From contig NZ_OZ032148.1 of the NCBI RefSeq assembly GCF_964026495.1, forward strand, positions 806,001 through 870,000: a DNA stretch of 64,000 bases, given 5' to 3'. Positions 20,011 through 30,199 of the stretch are shown piece after piece. The notes under the pieces are model-generated. The model was not told where the DNA came from. It saw only the letters and a program-made list of their open reading frames with translations, and did not search any database. The first letter of the stretch is position 1. Each line of letters opens with the position of its first letter. This DNA is from Arsenophonus sp964026495. Lineage in GTDB: Bacteria; Pseudomonadota; Gammaproteobacteria; Enterobacterales; Enterobacteriaceae. The position numbers and the translations under genes are program-made.

Positions 20011-20922
20011 ATGAAAAAAAAATCTAACAATTTATTCAAAAAAAAAATTATTGGTTCAATAATATTAATTACAATATTTTTTTCAAATACCGTGGTAAAT
20101 GCAAAAAAAATTACTGTAGTAACTACTTTTACTATTATTCAAGATATTGCTAAAAATATAGCAGGTAATTCAGCAAATATTTATTCTATTACAAAACCTG
20201 GAGCAGAAATTCATGAATATCAGCCAACGCCAAAAGATATTTTAAAAGCACATAATGCTGATTTAATTTTATGGAATGGATTAGGACTTGAAAAATGGTT
20301 TTATCGTTTTTTTGAAAATTTAAATGATATTCCTGCTGTTATTGTTACTAAAGGAATAAAATTAATGCCAATTAGAGAAGGAGGACATAAAGGTAATCCT
20401 AATCCTCATGCTTGGATGTCTCCAAAAAATGCATTGATATATATAGAAAATATTCGTGAAGCATTTATAAAATATGATCCAGAAAACATAAAAACATATA
20501 ATAATAATGCAAAAATATATGCTAATAAAATAAAAGAAATTGATGCACCATTACGCAAAAGACTTGCAAAAATTCCGAAAGAAAAACGTTGGTTAGTAAC
20601 TAGTGAAGGTGCTTTTAGTTATCTGGCTCATGATTACAATTTTAAAGAAGCTTATCTATGGCCAATTAATGCTGAAGAACAAACTTCTCCACAACAAGTT
20701 CGTAAAGTTATTAAGATTATAAAAAAATATAAAATCCCTGTAGTATTTAGTGAAAGCACCGTCTCTGATAAACCAGCAAAACAGCTTAGTAAAGAAACAA
20801 ACACTCAATACGGTGGTATACTATATGTAGATTCTTTATCTAAAAGTGATGGTCCAGTACCAACATATATAGAACTCCTAAATACAACTGTTGACACTAT
20901 TGCAAAAGGTTTCGGCAAATAA
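20011..20922 (+). CDS. yfeA: Mn/Fe ABC transporter substrate-binding protein (YfeA/SitA type)
   Basis: Periplasmic cluster A-I metal-binding protein that delivers manganese and iron to the YfeCD permease. It has a Sec signal peptide of about 31 residues ending VVNA. The four metal ligands match YfeA in order and spacing: H68 (EIHEY), H133 (NPHAW), E199 (TSEGAF) and D274 (YVDSLS). It lacks the long His-rich loop typical of ZnuA, which favours Mn/Fe over zinc. Its length is 303. The first 50 bases contain two poly(A) tracts, nine (20014-20022) and ten (20038-20047) A long, both in frame. It is the first gene of a compact four-gene operon; yfeB starts two bases after its stop. sitA is the equivalent name in other enterics. 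Confidence 0.92.
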   Translation: MKKKSNNLFKKKIIGSIILITIFFSNTVVNAKKITVVTTFTIIQDIAKNIAGNSANIYSITKPGAEIHEYQPTPKDILKAHNADLILWNGLGLEKWFYRFFENLNDIPAVIVTKGIKLMPIREGGHKGNPNPHAWMSPKNALIYIENIREAFIKYDPENIKTYNNNAKIYANKIKEIDAPLRKRLAKIPKEKRWLVTSEGAFSYLAHDYNFKEAYLWPINAEEQTSPQQVRKVIKIIKKYKIPVVFSESTVSDKPAKQLSKETNTQYGGILYVDSLSKSDGPVPTYIELLNTTVDTIAKGFGK

Positions 20923-20924
20923 TT

Positions 20925-21803
20925 ATGCATTATGATAAACCTCATTTAATTATCGATAACATTACTGTTAAATACAATAATGCACATATTGCTATTTATG
21001 ATGCTAACCTTGATATAACTGGTGGTTCAATTTATGCATTAGTAGGAATAAACGGCAGTGGCAAATCAACTCTATTTAAAACAATCATGGGTTTAATAAA
21101 ACCAACAAAAGGATTAGTAACATTAAACAATAGTGAAATAAAAAAAGCTCTTCAAAAAAATATTATTGCTTATGTGCCACAAAATGAAGAAATTGATTGG
21201 AATTTTCCTATTTTAGTATCTGATGTCGTAATGATGGGCAGATACGGAAAAATGGGCATATTAAAAATACCAACAAAAAAAGATAAAAAAATTGTTGCTG
21301 ATTCATTAAATCGTATGGGGTTAACAGGTTTAGAAAAAAGACAAATCGGAGAACTCTCTGGAGGACAAAAAAAAAGAGTCTTTCTTGCAAGAGCACTCGC
21401 TCAACAGGGAAAAGTATTACTACTTGATGAACCATTTACCGGGGTAGATATAAATACAGAAAATTCAATTATTGATCTTTTACGTGTACTCCGTAATAAT
21501 GGATATTTAATTTTAGTCTCTACCCATAATTTAGGTAGCGTCCCTGAATTTTGTGATCAAGTTATTTTAGTAAACCGCACAATATTAGCTAGTGGTCCGA
21601 TTGAAACTACTTTTACAAAAAAAAATCTTCAACTCGCTTTTGGTGGTGTATTACGCCATATTCACCTTTCTGGTACAGAACTTCATGATGATGACGATCC
21701 TCGTTCATTAACTGTAATTACTGATGATGAAAAAGCAGCAGTTTTTTATGGAGATCATGAACAAGAAATATCTCTTATCAAAAAAAATAATAGGAAAATA
21801 TAA
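20925..21803 (+). CDS. yfeB: Mn/Fe ABC transporter ATP-binding protein (YfeB/SitB type)
   Basis: Cytoplasmic ATPase of the metal importer. Walker A GINGSGKST, Q-loop VPQNEE, signature LSGGQKKRVFLARAL, Walker B VLLLDEPFTGVD and the H-loop STHN are complete. The C-terminal tail with HLSGTELHDDDDPRSLTVI is a characteristic extension of the Yfe/Sit subfamily. Its length is 292. It is sandwiched between yfeA (2 bp) and yfeC (3 bp), so it is translated from one mRNA with both permeases. Confidence 0.93.
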   Translation: MHYDKPHLIIDNITVKYNNAHIAIYDANLDITGGSIYALVGINGSGKSTLFKTIMGLIKPTKGLVTLNNSEIKKALQKNIIAYVPQNEEIDWNFPILVSDVVMMGRYGKMGILKIPTKKDKKIVADSLNRMGLTGLEKRQIGELSGGQKKRVFLARALAQQGKVLLLDEPFTGVDINTENSIIDLLRVLRNNGYLILVSTHNLGSVPEFCDQVILVNRTILASGPIETTFTKKNLQLAFGGVLRHIHLSGTELHDDDDPRSLTVITDDEKAAVFYGDHEQEISLIKKNNRKI

Positions 21804-21806
21804 AGC

Positions 21807-22697
21807 ATGGTAAATTTATTACTGCAACCTTTTGAATATAACTACATGATAAAAGCAATTTTAATCAGTGGTATTGTTGGAGTAGTCTGTGCTTTTCTTT
21901 CTGCTTATCTCATGTTAAAGGGATGGTCTTTAATGGGAGACGCTCTTTCTCATTCAGTTGTTCCCGGTATTGCTGGAGCTTATGCTCTTTCTCTTCCCTA
22001 TTCTGTAGGTGCATTTTTTAGCGGTATTCTCGCTGCACTAGCAATAACTTTAATACGTCATGTCTCTAATCTTAAAGAAGATGCAATCATTGGCTTTATT
22101 TTTTCTACTTTTTTTGCTTTAGGATTATTAATCCTGTCATTAAATCCTACATCAGTAAATGTACAAACTATTATTTTTGGTAATATTTTAGGTATTGCGA
22201 ATGAAGATATAATCCAAATTGGAATTATTACAATAATTTCATTTATTATATTAATTTTTATATGGAAAAATTTATTAGTTGTATTTTTTGATGAAAATCA
22301 TGCGCGTTCTATTGGATTAAATCCATTAAAATTAAAAATAATTTTTTTTACATTATTAACTGCATGTACGGTTACAGCTTTACAAACAGTGGGATCAATA
22401 CTTGTTATTGCAATGGTAATTACACCAGGTGCAACAGCTTACTTACTTACAGATCAATTCAATCGATTACTACTTATTGCGATAATTATTGGATTTATAT
22501 CTAGTACTATTGGTGTTTATATCAGTTATTTCATAAATGGAGCTACAGGTGGCATTATTGTCATAATACAAACTATAATATTTCTTTTTGCTTTCTTTTT
22601 TGCACCAAAATATGGTTTATTTATTAAATATATAAAGAGAAACAAAAAAAACATAAATGTTATGCAATGTACACAAAAAATAAATTGTAATGAATGA
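21807..22697 (+). CDS. yfeC: Mn/Fe ABC transporter permease (YfeC/SitC type)
   Basis: Inner-membrane permease of the ABC-3 (ZnuB/MntB) family, with about eight hydrophobic helices. The family hallmark KGWSLMGDALSHSVVPGIAGA lies at about residues 43-64 and the EAA-like cytoplasmic loop DENHARSIGLNPLKLK at about 161-176. Its length is 296. It pairs with yfeD, the second, paralogous permease, to form the membrane channel. The last 8 bases overlap the start of yfeD (ATGAATGA), implying translational coupling. Confidence 0.93.
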   Translation: MVNLLLQPFEYNYMIKAILISGIVGVVCAFLSAYLMLKGWSLMGDALSHSVVPGIAGAYALSLPYSVGAFFSGILAALAITLIRHVSNLKEDAIIGFIFSTFFALGLLILSLNPTSVNVQTIIFGNILGIANEDIIQIGIITIISFIILIFIWKNLLVVFFDENHARSIGLNPLKLKIIFFTLLTACTVTALQTVGSILVIAMVITPGATAYLLTDQFNRLLLIAIIIGFISSTIGVYISYFINGATGGIIVIIQTIIFLFAFFFAPKYGLFIKYIKRNKKNINVMQCTQKINCNE

Positions 22698-23559
22698 ATT
22701 CATAGAATTATTAATAACACCTTTTACCTTTTCTTTTATGCAAAAAGCTATTATTAGCGCATTAATTACTGGATCAGTATGTGCTATACTTTCTTGTTTT
22801 TTAATCTTAAAGGGGTGGTCTCTAATGGGAGATGCTATCTCTCATGCTGTATTACCTGGAATAATTCTTGCTTTTTTATTCGGTATCCCTTTATCTTTTG
22901 GAGCTTTTTTATCAGGATTTTTTTGTTCTTATGCAACTGGTTATTTAAAAAATAATAGCCGTATTAAAGAGGATACCATAATGGGTATTGTATTTTCTGG
23001 TATGTTTGCTCTAGGATTAGTGCTGTTTACATACATTGATACAGACCAACATCTTACCCATATTCTCTTTGGTAATATATTAGGTATTAATGAAATTGAA
23101 TTCCAACAAATACTTTGGATATCAGGATTCAGTGCTGTGATGATTTTATTAAAACATAAAGATTTTTTGATTTATTGCTTTGATCCTAACCAAGCAAAAA
23201 TTGTAGGTTTATCTGTTGAAATCTTACATTATTGGTTTCTTTCTTTATTATCTCTAATTATCGTAGCGTCTTTACAAGCAGTTGGTATTATTGTTGTTAT
23301 TGCTATGTTGATTTCTCCTGGTATTATTGCTTTTACGCTATGCAAAAATTTTAAAAAAATGGTAATCATAGCTATTATTGTTTCCATTACCTCTTCTTTT
23401 TTAGGTACTATTATTAGTTTTTATATTGATGGAGCAACAGGACCTTGTATCGTAATTACTCAAGCCATATATTTTATAATTTCATTAATATATAATTATA
23501 TAAAAAAAACATATAATCATTTTATATTTAGATCAGATAAAAATCTTAAAAAAACATAA
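22690..23559 (+). CDS. yfeD: Mn/Fe ABC transporter permease (YfeD/SitD type)
   Basis: Second permease subunit of the Yfe importer and clearly a paralogue of yfeC: KGWSLMGDAISHAVLPGI is at about residues 40-57, the NGT/DGATG helix pair is near the C-terminus, and DPNQAKIVGLSVEIL corresponds to the coupling loop. It has 289 residues and about eight membrane helices. It is the last gene of yfeABCD. No convincing stem-loop terminator follows; the next gene downstream is on the other strand. Confidence 0.93.
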   Translation: MNEFIELLITPFTFSFMQKAIISALITGSVCAILSCFLILKGWSLMGDAISHAVLPGIILAFLFGIPLSFGAFLSGFFCSYATGYLKNNSRIKEDTIMGIVFSGMFALGLVLFTYIDTDQHLTHILFGNILGINEIEFQQILWISGFSAVMILLKHKDFLIYCFDPNQAKIVGLSVEILHYWFLSLLSLIIVASLQAVGIIVVIAMLISPGIIAFTLCKNFKKMVIIAIIVSITSSFLGTIISFYIDGATGPCIVITQAIYFIISLIYNYIKKTYNHFIFRSDKNLKKT

Positions 23560-23741
23560 AAACAATATAATTATTATTAGCTTATTTTAAAAATATTTTT
23601 TTTATAATCTTATAAGTCTTTTTAGTTTTTTTAAAAAGTGTTTAGAAAAAACAAAAAATTTATAAAAAAATAATTAATATAATATATTTAAAATTTCTAT
23701 AAAAATCATACTGTTAATATATTAATATTGGTTATGGTTAT

Positions 23742-25214
23742 TTACCAATAACCTAATTCTTTCCACCATAAACCACCAATCACAATCCATATAAAAAGAT
23801 TAACCATACTTAATATAAAGCCTATTTTCCACCATTCAGATAAAGTAGCATAACCTGAACCGAAAATAATTGGTGCACTACCTGTAGCATAATGTGTTAA
23901 TGACATCATTAATGATGAGGAAAAAGCTAAAATCAGACCTAACAACATAGGAGGAGCACCTAATGTTAATCCTGCAGTAAAAAATGCCGCTAACATTGCC
24001 ATAATATGGGCTGTAGTACTGGCAAAAAAGTAATGAGAATACACATATATAAATACTAACAATAAAGTTCCTAAAATCCAATTAAGACCCATATGACTAA
24101 TAATACTACCAACTGTTTGCGAAAACCAATGAATTAATCCAAGTTTACTCAAAAAAGTAGCCATCATAACTAATGCAGCAAACCAAGTAATTGTATCCCA
24201 AGCTCCTTTAGTTTTTAAAATATCATTCCACTCTAACACTCCAGTACACAACAAAATAGAAATTCCAATTAATGCCGCTGTTGTTGGATTGATGCTAAAA
24301 GCATTACCAAAAATAAAAGCAGGTATATCTGCCCACATTAACAATAAGATAAAAAATATCACTAAAGTAGTTATTTCTGCTCTTGAAATAACTCCTAACT
24401 GTTTTAATTTTTCTTGAGCAAAAATTTGCGCATCTGGTGTTACTTTAATTTCAGGAGGATAAATCCAGTAAATGATTAATGGCATTATTAATAACGAAAT
24501 AACACCGGGAACAAAAGCAGCTATAGCCCACATTCCCCAAGTTATTTCAAATGTTGGGATAGTATTTGCCATAATTAAACTTACAATCAATGGATTAGGA
24601 GCTGTTGCAGTAATAAACATAGCTGATGTAATAGGATTAATATTGAAATTAGTCAATGCAAGATAACGTCCAATTTTTTTCGAAGTACTTGATTTTGGTT
24701 TAGAACCAAAGCTATCTGCAATAGAACACATAATCGGATGTATTATTCCTCCACCACGTGCTGTATTACTTGGTGTTACTGGAGCTAATATTGTTTCTGC
24801 GATTACTAAAGAATAAGCAATACCTAAGGTTTTTTTACCAAATAAAGAAATGAAATAATAACCAATGCGTGCACCTAATCCTGTCTTATTTAGACTAACA
24901 GAAATCATAATAGAAATACCAATTAACCAAATTAATTGATTAGAAAACCCACTTAAGGCATCATTAATTGCTTGCGTTGCATTATTTGGATTAGTTACAC
25001 CAGTTATAGCAATCAAAGTAATAGCTATAATTGCAATAGCTCCTATCGGTAATATTTTAAGTATAATAGACAATATAGTACCGATAAAAAGAGCAAATAG
25101 TTGCCATGCATGAACATCTACTCCTTGAGGAGCAGGAATAACAAACCAAATTAAAAAAATAATTCCAATAACAATAAAAGTTGATAAAAGTTTTAGCGGA
25201 ATAAATTTATGCAT
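23742..25214 (-). CDS. DASS-family dicarboxylate/2-oxoglutarate transporter
   Basis: Polytopic inner-membrane carrier of the divalent anion:sodium symporter family, closest in appearance to the CitT/YbhI/2-oxoglutarate-malate translocator branch. It has about twelve hydrophobic segments, and the family blocks SNTARGGGIIHPI (first substrate loop), TAPNPLIV and TTAHIMAM with SLTHYATG near the C-terminus. Length 490 is typical. Likely substrates are C4- or C5-dicarboxylates; which one, and whether it works as symporter or exchanger, cannot be told from sequence. It may represent the E. coli ybhI position near pgl-bioA, since other genes of that neighbourhood are in this window, but it is now 20 kb away. 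It stands alone, convergent with yfeD. Confidence 0.85.
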   Translation of the reverse strand: MHKFIPLKLLSTFIVIGIIFLIWFVIPAPQGVDVHAWQLFALFIGTILSIILKILPIGAIAIIAITLIAITGVTNPNNATQAINDALSGFSNQLIWLIGISIMISVSLNKTGLGARIGYYFISLFGKKTLGIAYSLVIAETILAPVTPSNTARGGGIIHPIMCSIADSFGSKPKSSTSKKIGRYLALTNFNINPITSAMFITATAPNPLIVSLIMANTIPTFEITWGMWAIAAFVPGVISLLIMPLIIYWIYPPEIKVTPDAQIFAQEKLKQLGVISRAEITTLVIFFILLLMWADIPAFIFGNAFSINPTTAALIGISILLCTGVLEWNDILKTKGAWDTITWFAALVMMATFLSKLGLIHWFSQTVGSIISHMGLNWILGTLLLVFIYVYSHYFFASTTAHIMAMLAAFFTAGLTLGAPPMLLGLILAFSSSLMMSLTHYATGSAPIIFGSGYATLSEWWKIGFILSMVNLFIWIVIGGLWWKELGYW

Positions 25215-25741
25215 ATTTTATTATCCAATTAATGAAAACAGTATATGATATCAAAATATTTGACTTTATAAGTTAATTACGTGTACTGTAAAATTATCCA
25301 TTTAATATGAATTTATAATTTATATTATTTTTATATATTATTTTGTTTTTTAAAAAGAAATTTATTTTTTATATTTAATAAATTTTATGTTTAATAAAAA
25401 ACAAATATCGAACATTAACTATATAAACTATATAAACATATAATATAATAATATAAAAAAACAAAAAAACAAAAACACCAAAAAAAAATAATAAACAATT
25501 AATACTTATCAATTTTTATCATAAATTTCATATTTTTATAAAAACAAAAAATCAGTATTATAAGTATATAATATAATATCAGTATTTTAATATACAAAAA
25601 ATAAAATAACATGTTTTATCGAAAAAATAATTTATAGAATATCTGAATCATACAAAAAAATTAATTAATATTTTATGAAAATAAAACATTTTTATATGTA
25701 TTTTTATATTTTATATGTATTTTTATATTTATTCAGCATGT
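25215..25741. other. Spacer with tandem duplication between gnd and the DASS gene
   Basis: This is AT-rich DNA without genes. It contains a nine-base direct repeat near 25418-25435 and the perfect 19-bp duplication at 25693-25730 listed separately, immediately downstream of gnd. Confidence 0.55.
25693..25730. repeat. 19-bp perfect tandem duplication
   Basis: Two abutting identical 19-base units (25693-25711 and 25712-25730), each containing TATATGTATTTTTATATTT. They lie just downstream of the gnd stop codon. Confidence 0.9.
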
Positions 25742-27145
25742 TTATATCCATTCAGTATGCATAGTAGTTTCTTTTTCTATATGAAAATAAGTATGAGCAC
25801 CAAAATAATCACGTTGTGCTTGAATTAAATTAGCTGGTAAAACAGGAGCGCGATAACTATCGTAATATGAAATAGCTGCTGTTAAAGTAGGTAATGGTAT
25901 ACCATTTTTTATAGCAACACATACAATATCACGCAATGATTCCTGATATTTATCAATATTTTTTTTAAAATAAGGGGATAGCATCAAATTCACTAAAGAT
26001 GGATTCTGAGAATAAGCATTAGTGATTTTCTGTAAAAATTGTGCTCTAATAATACAACCAGACCGAAAAATTTTTGCAATATCAGCATAATTCAATTGCC
26101 ATTTATATTTATCTGATGCCACCTTTAATTGATAAAATCCTTGTGAATAAGCAATAATTTTTCCTACGTAAAGTGCTTGACGAATTTTTTCAATAAATGT
26201 TTTTTTATTACCTGTAAATTTAACATTAATTGGTCCAGTTAATATTTTTGATGCTGCTAATCTCTGTTCTTTTAAACAAGAAATATAACGAGAAAATAGA
26301 GATTCCGTAACAAGAACAGCAGGAATCTCCAAATCTAAAGCATTTTTACTAGACCATTTTCCTGTTCCTTTACTAACTGCAACATCTAAAATAAGATCTA
26401 TCAAATAAATACTATTTTTTTCTTTTTTACGAAAAATATCAGCTGTTATTTGAATCAAATAACTATTTAATTCACCTTTATTCCATTCACTAAAAATATT
26501 AGCTAATTCTTCATTATTTAAATTTAATATTTTTTTTAATATAGAATACACTTCAGCAATAATTTGCATATCACAATACTCTATAGCATTATGAACCATT
26601 TTTACATAATGACCGGCACCATCAGAACCGATATAACTTAAACATGCTTCACCATTAACTTTAGCTGCAATTTTTTTAAAAATAGGTTCTATTAAATTAA
26701 AAGCTTCTTTTTGTCCTCCAGCCATAATAGATGGACCTTTTAATGCACCCTCATGTCCTCCAGAAATTCCCATACCAATAAAATGAATTCCGTATTTAGA
26801 AAGTTCTTGATTACGACGAATAGTATCTTGAAAATAAGAGTTTCCTCCATCTATTAAAATATCATTCTTATCTAAATAAGGTATTAATGACATAATCATT
26901 TCATTTGTAATATTTCCAGCTTTTAACATCAATAAAATATAACGCGGTTTTTTTAATGAAAAAACAAATTCATTAATCTGATAAAAAGGAATTAATTGTT
27001 TACCTATGTTTTCTTTAATGATTTTATCAGTTTTTTCTCTAGAACGATTAAATATCGAAACAGAATAACCATGATTTGCAAGATTAAGTGCTAAATTACA
27101 ACCCATCACACCCATGCCAATTAAACCTATTTGTTGCTTTATCAT
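25742..27145 (-). CDS. gnd: 6-phosphogluconate dehydrogenase, decarboxylating
   Basis: Oxidises 6-phosphogluconate to ribulose 5-phosphate with NADPH formation. The N-terminal Rossmann motif GLIGMGVMGCNLALN, substrate loop GISGGHEGALKGPSIMAGG, and the catalytic KMVHNAIEY (the Lys-Glu pair) are intact. The C-terminal tail with AQRDYFGAHTYFHIEK contributes to the partner subunit's active site. The length of 467 matches E. coli (468). It works with pgl elsewhere in this window in the oxidative pentose phosphate branch. Its start ATG follows a weak GATGA stretch. It stands alone. Confidence 0.96.
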   Translation of the reverse strand: MIKQQIGLIGMGVMGCNLALNLANHGYSVSIFNRSREKTDKIIKENIGKQLIPFYQINEFVFSLKKPRYILLMLKAGNITNEMIMSLIPYLDKNDILIDGGNSYFQDTIRRNQELSKYGIHFIGMGISGGHEGALKGPSIMAGGQKEAFNLIEPIFKKIAAKVNGEACLSYIGSDGAGHYVKMVHNAIEYCDMQIIAEVYSILKKILNLNNEELANIFSEWNKGELNSYLIQITADIFRKKEKNSIYLIDLILDVAVSKGTGKWSSKNALDLEIPAVLVTESLFSRYISCLKEQRLAASKILTGPINVKFTGNKKTFIEKIRQALYVGKIIAYSQGFYQLKVASDKYKWQLNYADIAKIFRSGCIIRAQFLQKITNAYSQNPSLVNLMLSPYFKKNIDKYQESLRDIVCVAIKNGIPLPTLTAAISYYDSYRAPVLPANLIQAQRDYFGAHTYFHIEKETTMHTEWI

Positions 27146-28350
27146 AAAATAAACTCATCTTAATGACTAATGACACAAAACATATTAAAATATACAGAAA
27201 TTCTAACAAATATTTATCTATTTTTTTAATTTTTATCTACAAAAGTTAAACGTATATCTATATATAATACATATAAAAAAGTATACATATTTTTTATAAT
27301 AAAACAAAATATCTTTTATAATTTATGATTATGACTAATCTACTATAATTATTTACAAAATTATATGATTTTAAAAAATATTTAATGGTTATTATTATCA
27401 TGAGTATTTGAAAACAATAATAAAAAGATTTTTTATCTTCAATTAATTCATTATTATTATTTTTTGATATTATTTTTTATTTTTAATAAAATAATTTTAT
27501 TATATATATATTTAAGTATATCATATTTTATTTATATAAAATTCATATTTTATTTATATAAAATAATATTGAAAAATAATTGTAATTTTATAATAAATTC
27601 ATGATATTTATTAATATAAATTAATATTTATTAAGCATATCAATCAATATATATAAATTAACTATAAAATAACTATAAAAGATGTAAATAAAAAATAATT
27701 TTTATATTTTTATTCTGTTATAAATAAAAATCTTATAGTTATGTCATCAAAAAATATAGAATTATAGATTGAATTTAAAAATAAAACAAATATAAATATA
27801 ATATAAAATATTGATATCTATAATCTTTTGTACCCTTTTAAAAAACAACATAATAAAATAAATATTAAAATAAAAAATTTTTAGTTAAAAGAAATTGCAA
27901 TATTTAATCCATAACATAAATAAAAAAATCGATACACTTAAAATCATAAATTTATAAAATCACATCATCAGATTAATATAATTTATCAATGTAAATATAT
28001 TTCTACTTAAAACATTAAAAACCTAATTTCATATATAAATACTTATATACACTGTAATAATTGTTTTATATTAAAAAATAAATTTATAATCATCATTATG
28101 TTATTCACAAAATATTAACAAAAATCAACTTTTAATAATTTTAGCGATATACAATTTTATATTATTTAAATAACCTAAACATTTTATAATAAATGAATAG
28201 AAACAAAAAATATTCTTAACTTCATCGACAAAATTAATGTATTTTATAATTTATGTTAAACATAAAAATTACAAAAAAATATTTTTAATATATTTTAAAT
28301 TTTACAATATAAACAATAAAAATAAATATTGTTTTAAATTATGAATATTA
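27146..28350. other. Long gene-free spacer between dcd and gnd
   Basis: These 1205 bp contain no identifiable gene. In enterics asmA lies beside dcd, but no part of it is recognisable here. A perfect 22-bp tandem duplication (27521-27564) lies in it. Confidence 0.5.
27521..27564. repeat. 22-bp perfect tandem duplication
   Basis: Two abutting identical 22-base units (27521-27542 and 27543-27564), beginning TCATATTTTATTTATAT. They lie in a non-coding spacer. Confidence 0.9.
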
Positions 28351-28944
28351 TCACACAATTTTTCCATCTTCATTAATTTTACTTCCTACTGCACCTGTTT
28401 GATTATTATATTTTGCATTGGGTCGAAGATAATATGGTCTTTCAGCAAAACCTGATAAATATTCAAAACTTAATGCACCAATAATCATACCTGGTTTAAG
28501 TGCTAATGGCAATTTACCAGAATTATAAAATTCTAATACAAGATTACCAGACCAGCCTGGATCAATACGATGAGCAGTAACATGAACCATCAATCCTAAT
28601 CGAGCAAGCGAAGATCGACCATCTAACCACCCCACAATATTGTCAGGTAAACAGATTTTTTCTAAAGTAATTGCTAATGCTAATTCAGCAGGGTGCAAAA
28701 AAAATGCATGATCATACTTTAATATAATTTCATTACTCATAATTTGATCTAACGCGGCATTTACTTCATTTTTTTTACCACTAAGATCAATATAAGGTAT
28801 TTTATATCCTTTAAATACTCGAAATTTATTTCCTAAACAAATATCAACAGTTGCTCCATTAATACGTTCAATTGATGGCCTTGGTTCAATGATTATTTTT
28901 TTTTTATTAAGCCAATTAACTATGTCACGATCACAAAGGCGCAT
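28351..28944 (-). CDS. dcd: dCTP deaminase
   Basis: Deaminates dCTP to dUTP, the main source of thymidylate precursor in enterics. The dUTPase-like trimer motifs are present: GWLDGRSSLARLGLMVH with the catalytic Arg/Ser region, VTAHRIDPGWSGNLVLEFYN with the catalytic glutamate, and the C-terminal RPYYLRPNAKYNNQTGAV that closes over the nucleotide. The length of 197 is near the E. coli 193. A good Shine-Dalgarno (AAAAGGA) precedes the ATG. It is followed upstream by udk, 76 bp away, the E. coli udk-dcd order. Confidence 0.95.
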   Translation of the reverse strand: MRLCDRDIVNWLNKKKIIIEPRPSIERINGATVDICLGNKFRVFKGYKIPYIDLSGKKNEVNAALDQIMSNEIILKYDHAFFLHPAELALAITLEKICLPDNIVGWLDGRSSLARLGLMVHVTAHRIDPGWSGNLVLEFYNSGKLPLALKPGMIIGALSFEYLSGFAERPYYLRPNAKYNNQTGAVGSKINEDGKIV

Positions 28945-29020
28945 TTTTTATCCTTTTAAGTAAAAAATTTAATTAAGTAAGAGCTTTAAAAGTAAAATAT
29001 TAAATTTTAAAAATAAATAA

Positions 29021-29660
29021 TTATTGACAAAATTCTCCTATTTTTGCTTTTAAAATATCAATAGCTACTCGATTTTTTCCTCCTCTAGGAATAATAATGT
29101 CTGCATATTGTTTTGATGGCTCAATAAATTGAAGAAACATTGGACGTACTGTCTGCGTATATTGTTTTAAAATAGAATCTAACGTTCTTCCTCGTTCATT
29201 AACATCTCTTTTAATCCTTCTTACCAAACAAATATCTAAAGGTGTATCCACATAAATTGCAAAATCTAATTCATCACGTAAACGTTTGTCAGTTAACAAC
29301 AAAATACCTTCAAGAATAATTACTTTTTTAAAATAAAAAAAATTTCGTATTTTTACGCGTATGATTAGTATAGTCATATTGTGGTAAATGAATTCCTTTA
29401 CCTATTTTTAATAATTGCAAATGATGAAATAGAAGATCATGATCCATAGAATTAGGATGATCATAATTTACCTTACTTTTTTCTTCCATAGTCATTTCAT
29501 CTTGACTTTTATAATAACAATCCTCATCAATTATGCCAATATTATTATCACCAACTTTATGACGTAATTCATTATAAATAGTTTTTGCAATAAGACTTTT
29601 TCCAGATGCTGAAGCACCAGATATTCCTACAATAGTGCACCGATGTACTACTTTCGACAT
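29021..29660 (-). pseudogene. udk: Uridine kinase broken by a one-base frameshift in a T8 run
   Basis: Phosphorylates uridine and cytidine in pyrimidine salvage. The first 110 codons from 29660 encode the N-terminal half with P-loop GASASGKSLIAKT and IDEDCYY. The second half, in the next frame, starts around FKKVIILEGILLLTD and runs through DTPLDICLVRRIKRD and RPMFLQFIEPSKQYAD to the proper C-terminus. The switch falls on eight T (plus-strand A 29335-29342) between HTRKNTK and FYFKKV. Seven T (or ten) would restore one frame; with seven the product is 212 residues, against 213 in E. coli. Every other part is conserved, so the lesion is young, or it is bypassed by polymerase slippage, or it is a sequencing error. 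An AAAAAGG site precedes the ATG. Confidence 0.85.
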
Positions 29661-29835
29661 TTTTAAAAACCTTTTTTTAAAAAAGTAAAATATAACTTAC
29701 AAGATTAAATCTATATAAAATCTCTTCGCTATCTTTAGCTTTATTTTTATTAAGACATTTAGTTAATAAAACAAATCAACATTGATTATCCACTATATTA
29801 TAATGTATATTATATTATAATACATATTATAAAAT

Positions 29836-29875
29836 ATAATATCATAATATTATGAATAATATCATAATATTATGA
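29836..29875. repeat. 20-bp perfect tandem duplication
   Basis: Two abutting identical 20-base units (29836-29855, 29856-29875), each ATAATATCATAATATTATGA. The unit is itself largely palindromic. Confidence 0.9.
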
Positions 29876-30139
29876 ACCGATATTTGTTAAATATATAAAT
29901 CAAAAATTAATAAAAATTTTATATATATTTATAAATATTAATAATTTTTATATAACAAGCAACAAATGATTCAATGATGATAACTTATATAATTTTTTTT
30001 AAACATTATTAAAAATAATATTTTATTAAATACGAAATATAAATAATTTTTCCATTAAAAAACCGTATAAATAAAAAATAAAATTAAAATATATATAAAA
30101 TAAATCTTTAAAACATCTACATCGATTTCGTTTGTAATT

Positions 30140-30199
30140 ATGTAAGCAATGTTTTTCATGTAAGCAATGTTTTTCTATACTTATTTTTCTATACTTATT
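30140..30199. repeat. Two successive tandem duplications (18 bp and 14 bp units)
   Basis: ATGTAAGCAATGTTTTTC occurs twice back to back (30140-30157, 30158-30175). It is followed at once by TATACTTATTTTTC (30176-30189) and a second copy of its first ten bases (30190-30199). The two independent duplications sit side by side upstream of metG. Confidence 0.9.

Noticed and set aside
28101..28109. TTATTCACA, a match to the DnaA box consensus
   Set aside because: A single box, with no cluster, no dnaA or gidA nearby and no AT-unwinding context distinguishable from background.
29021..29660. Treating the two udk halves as two separate genes
   Set aside because: They are consecutive parts of one protein interrupted at a homopolymer; neither half alone contains a full kinase fold.
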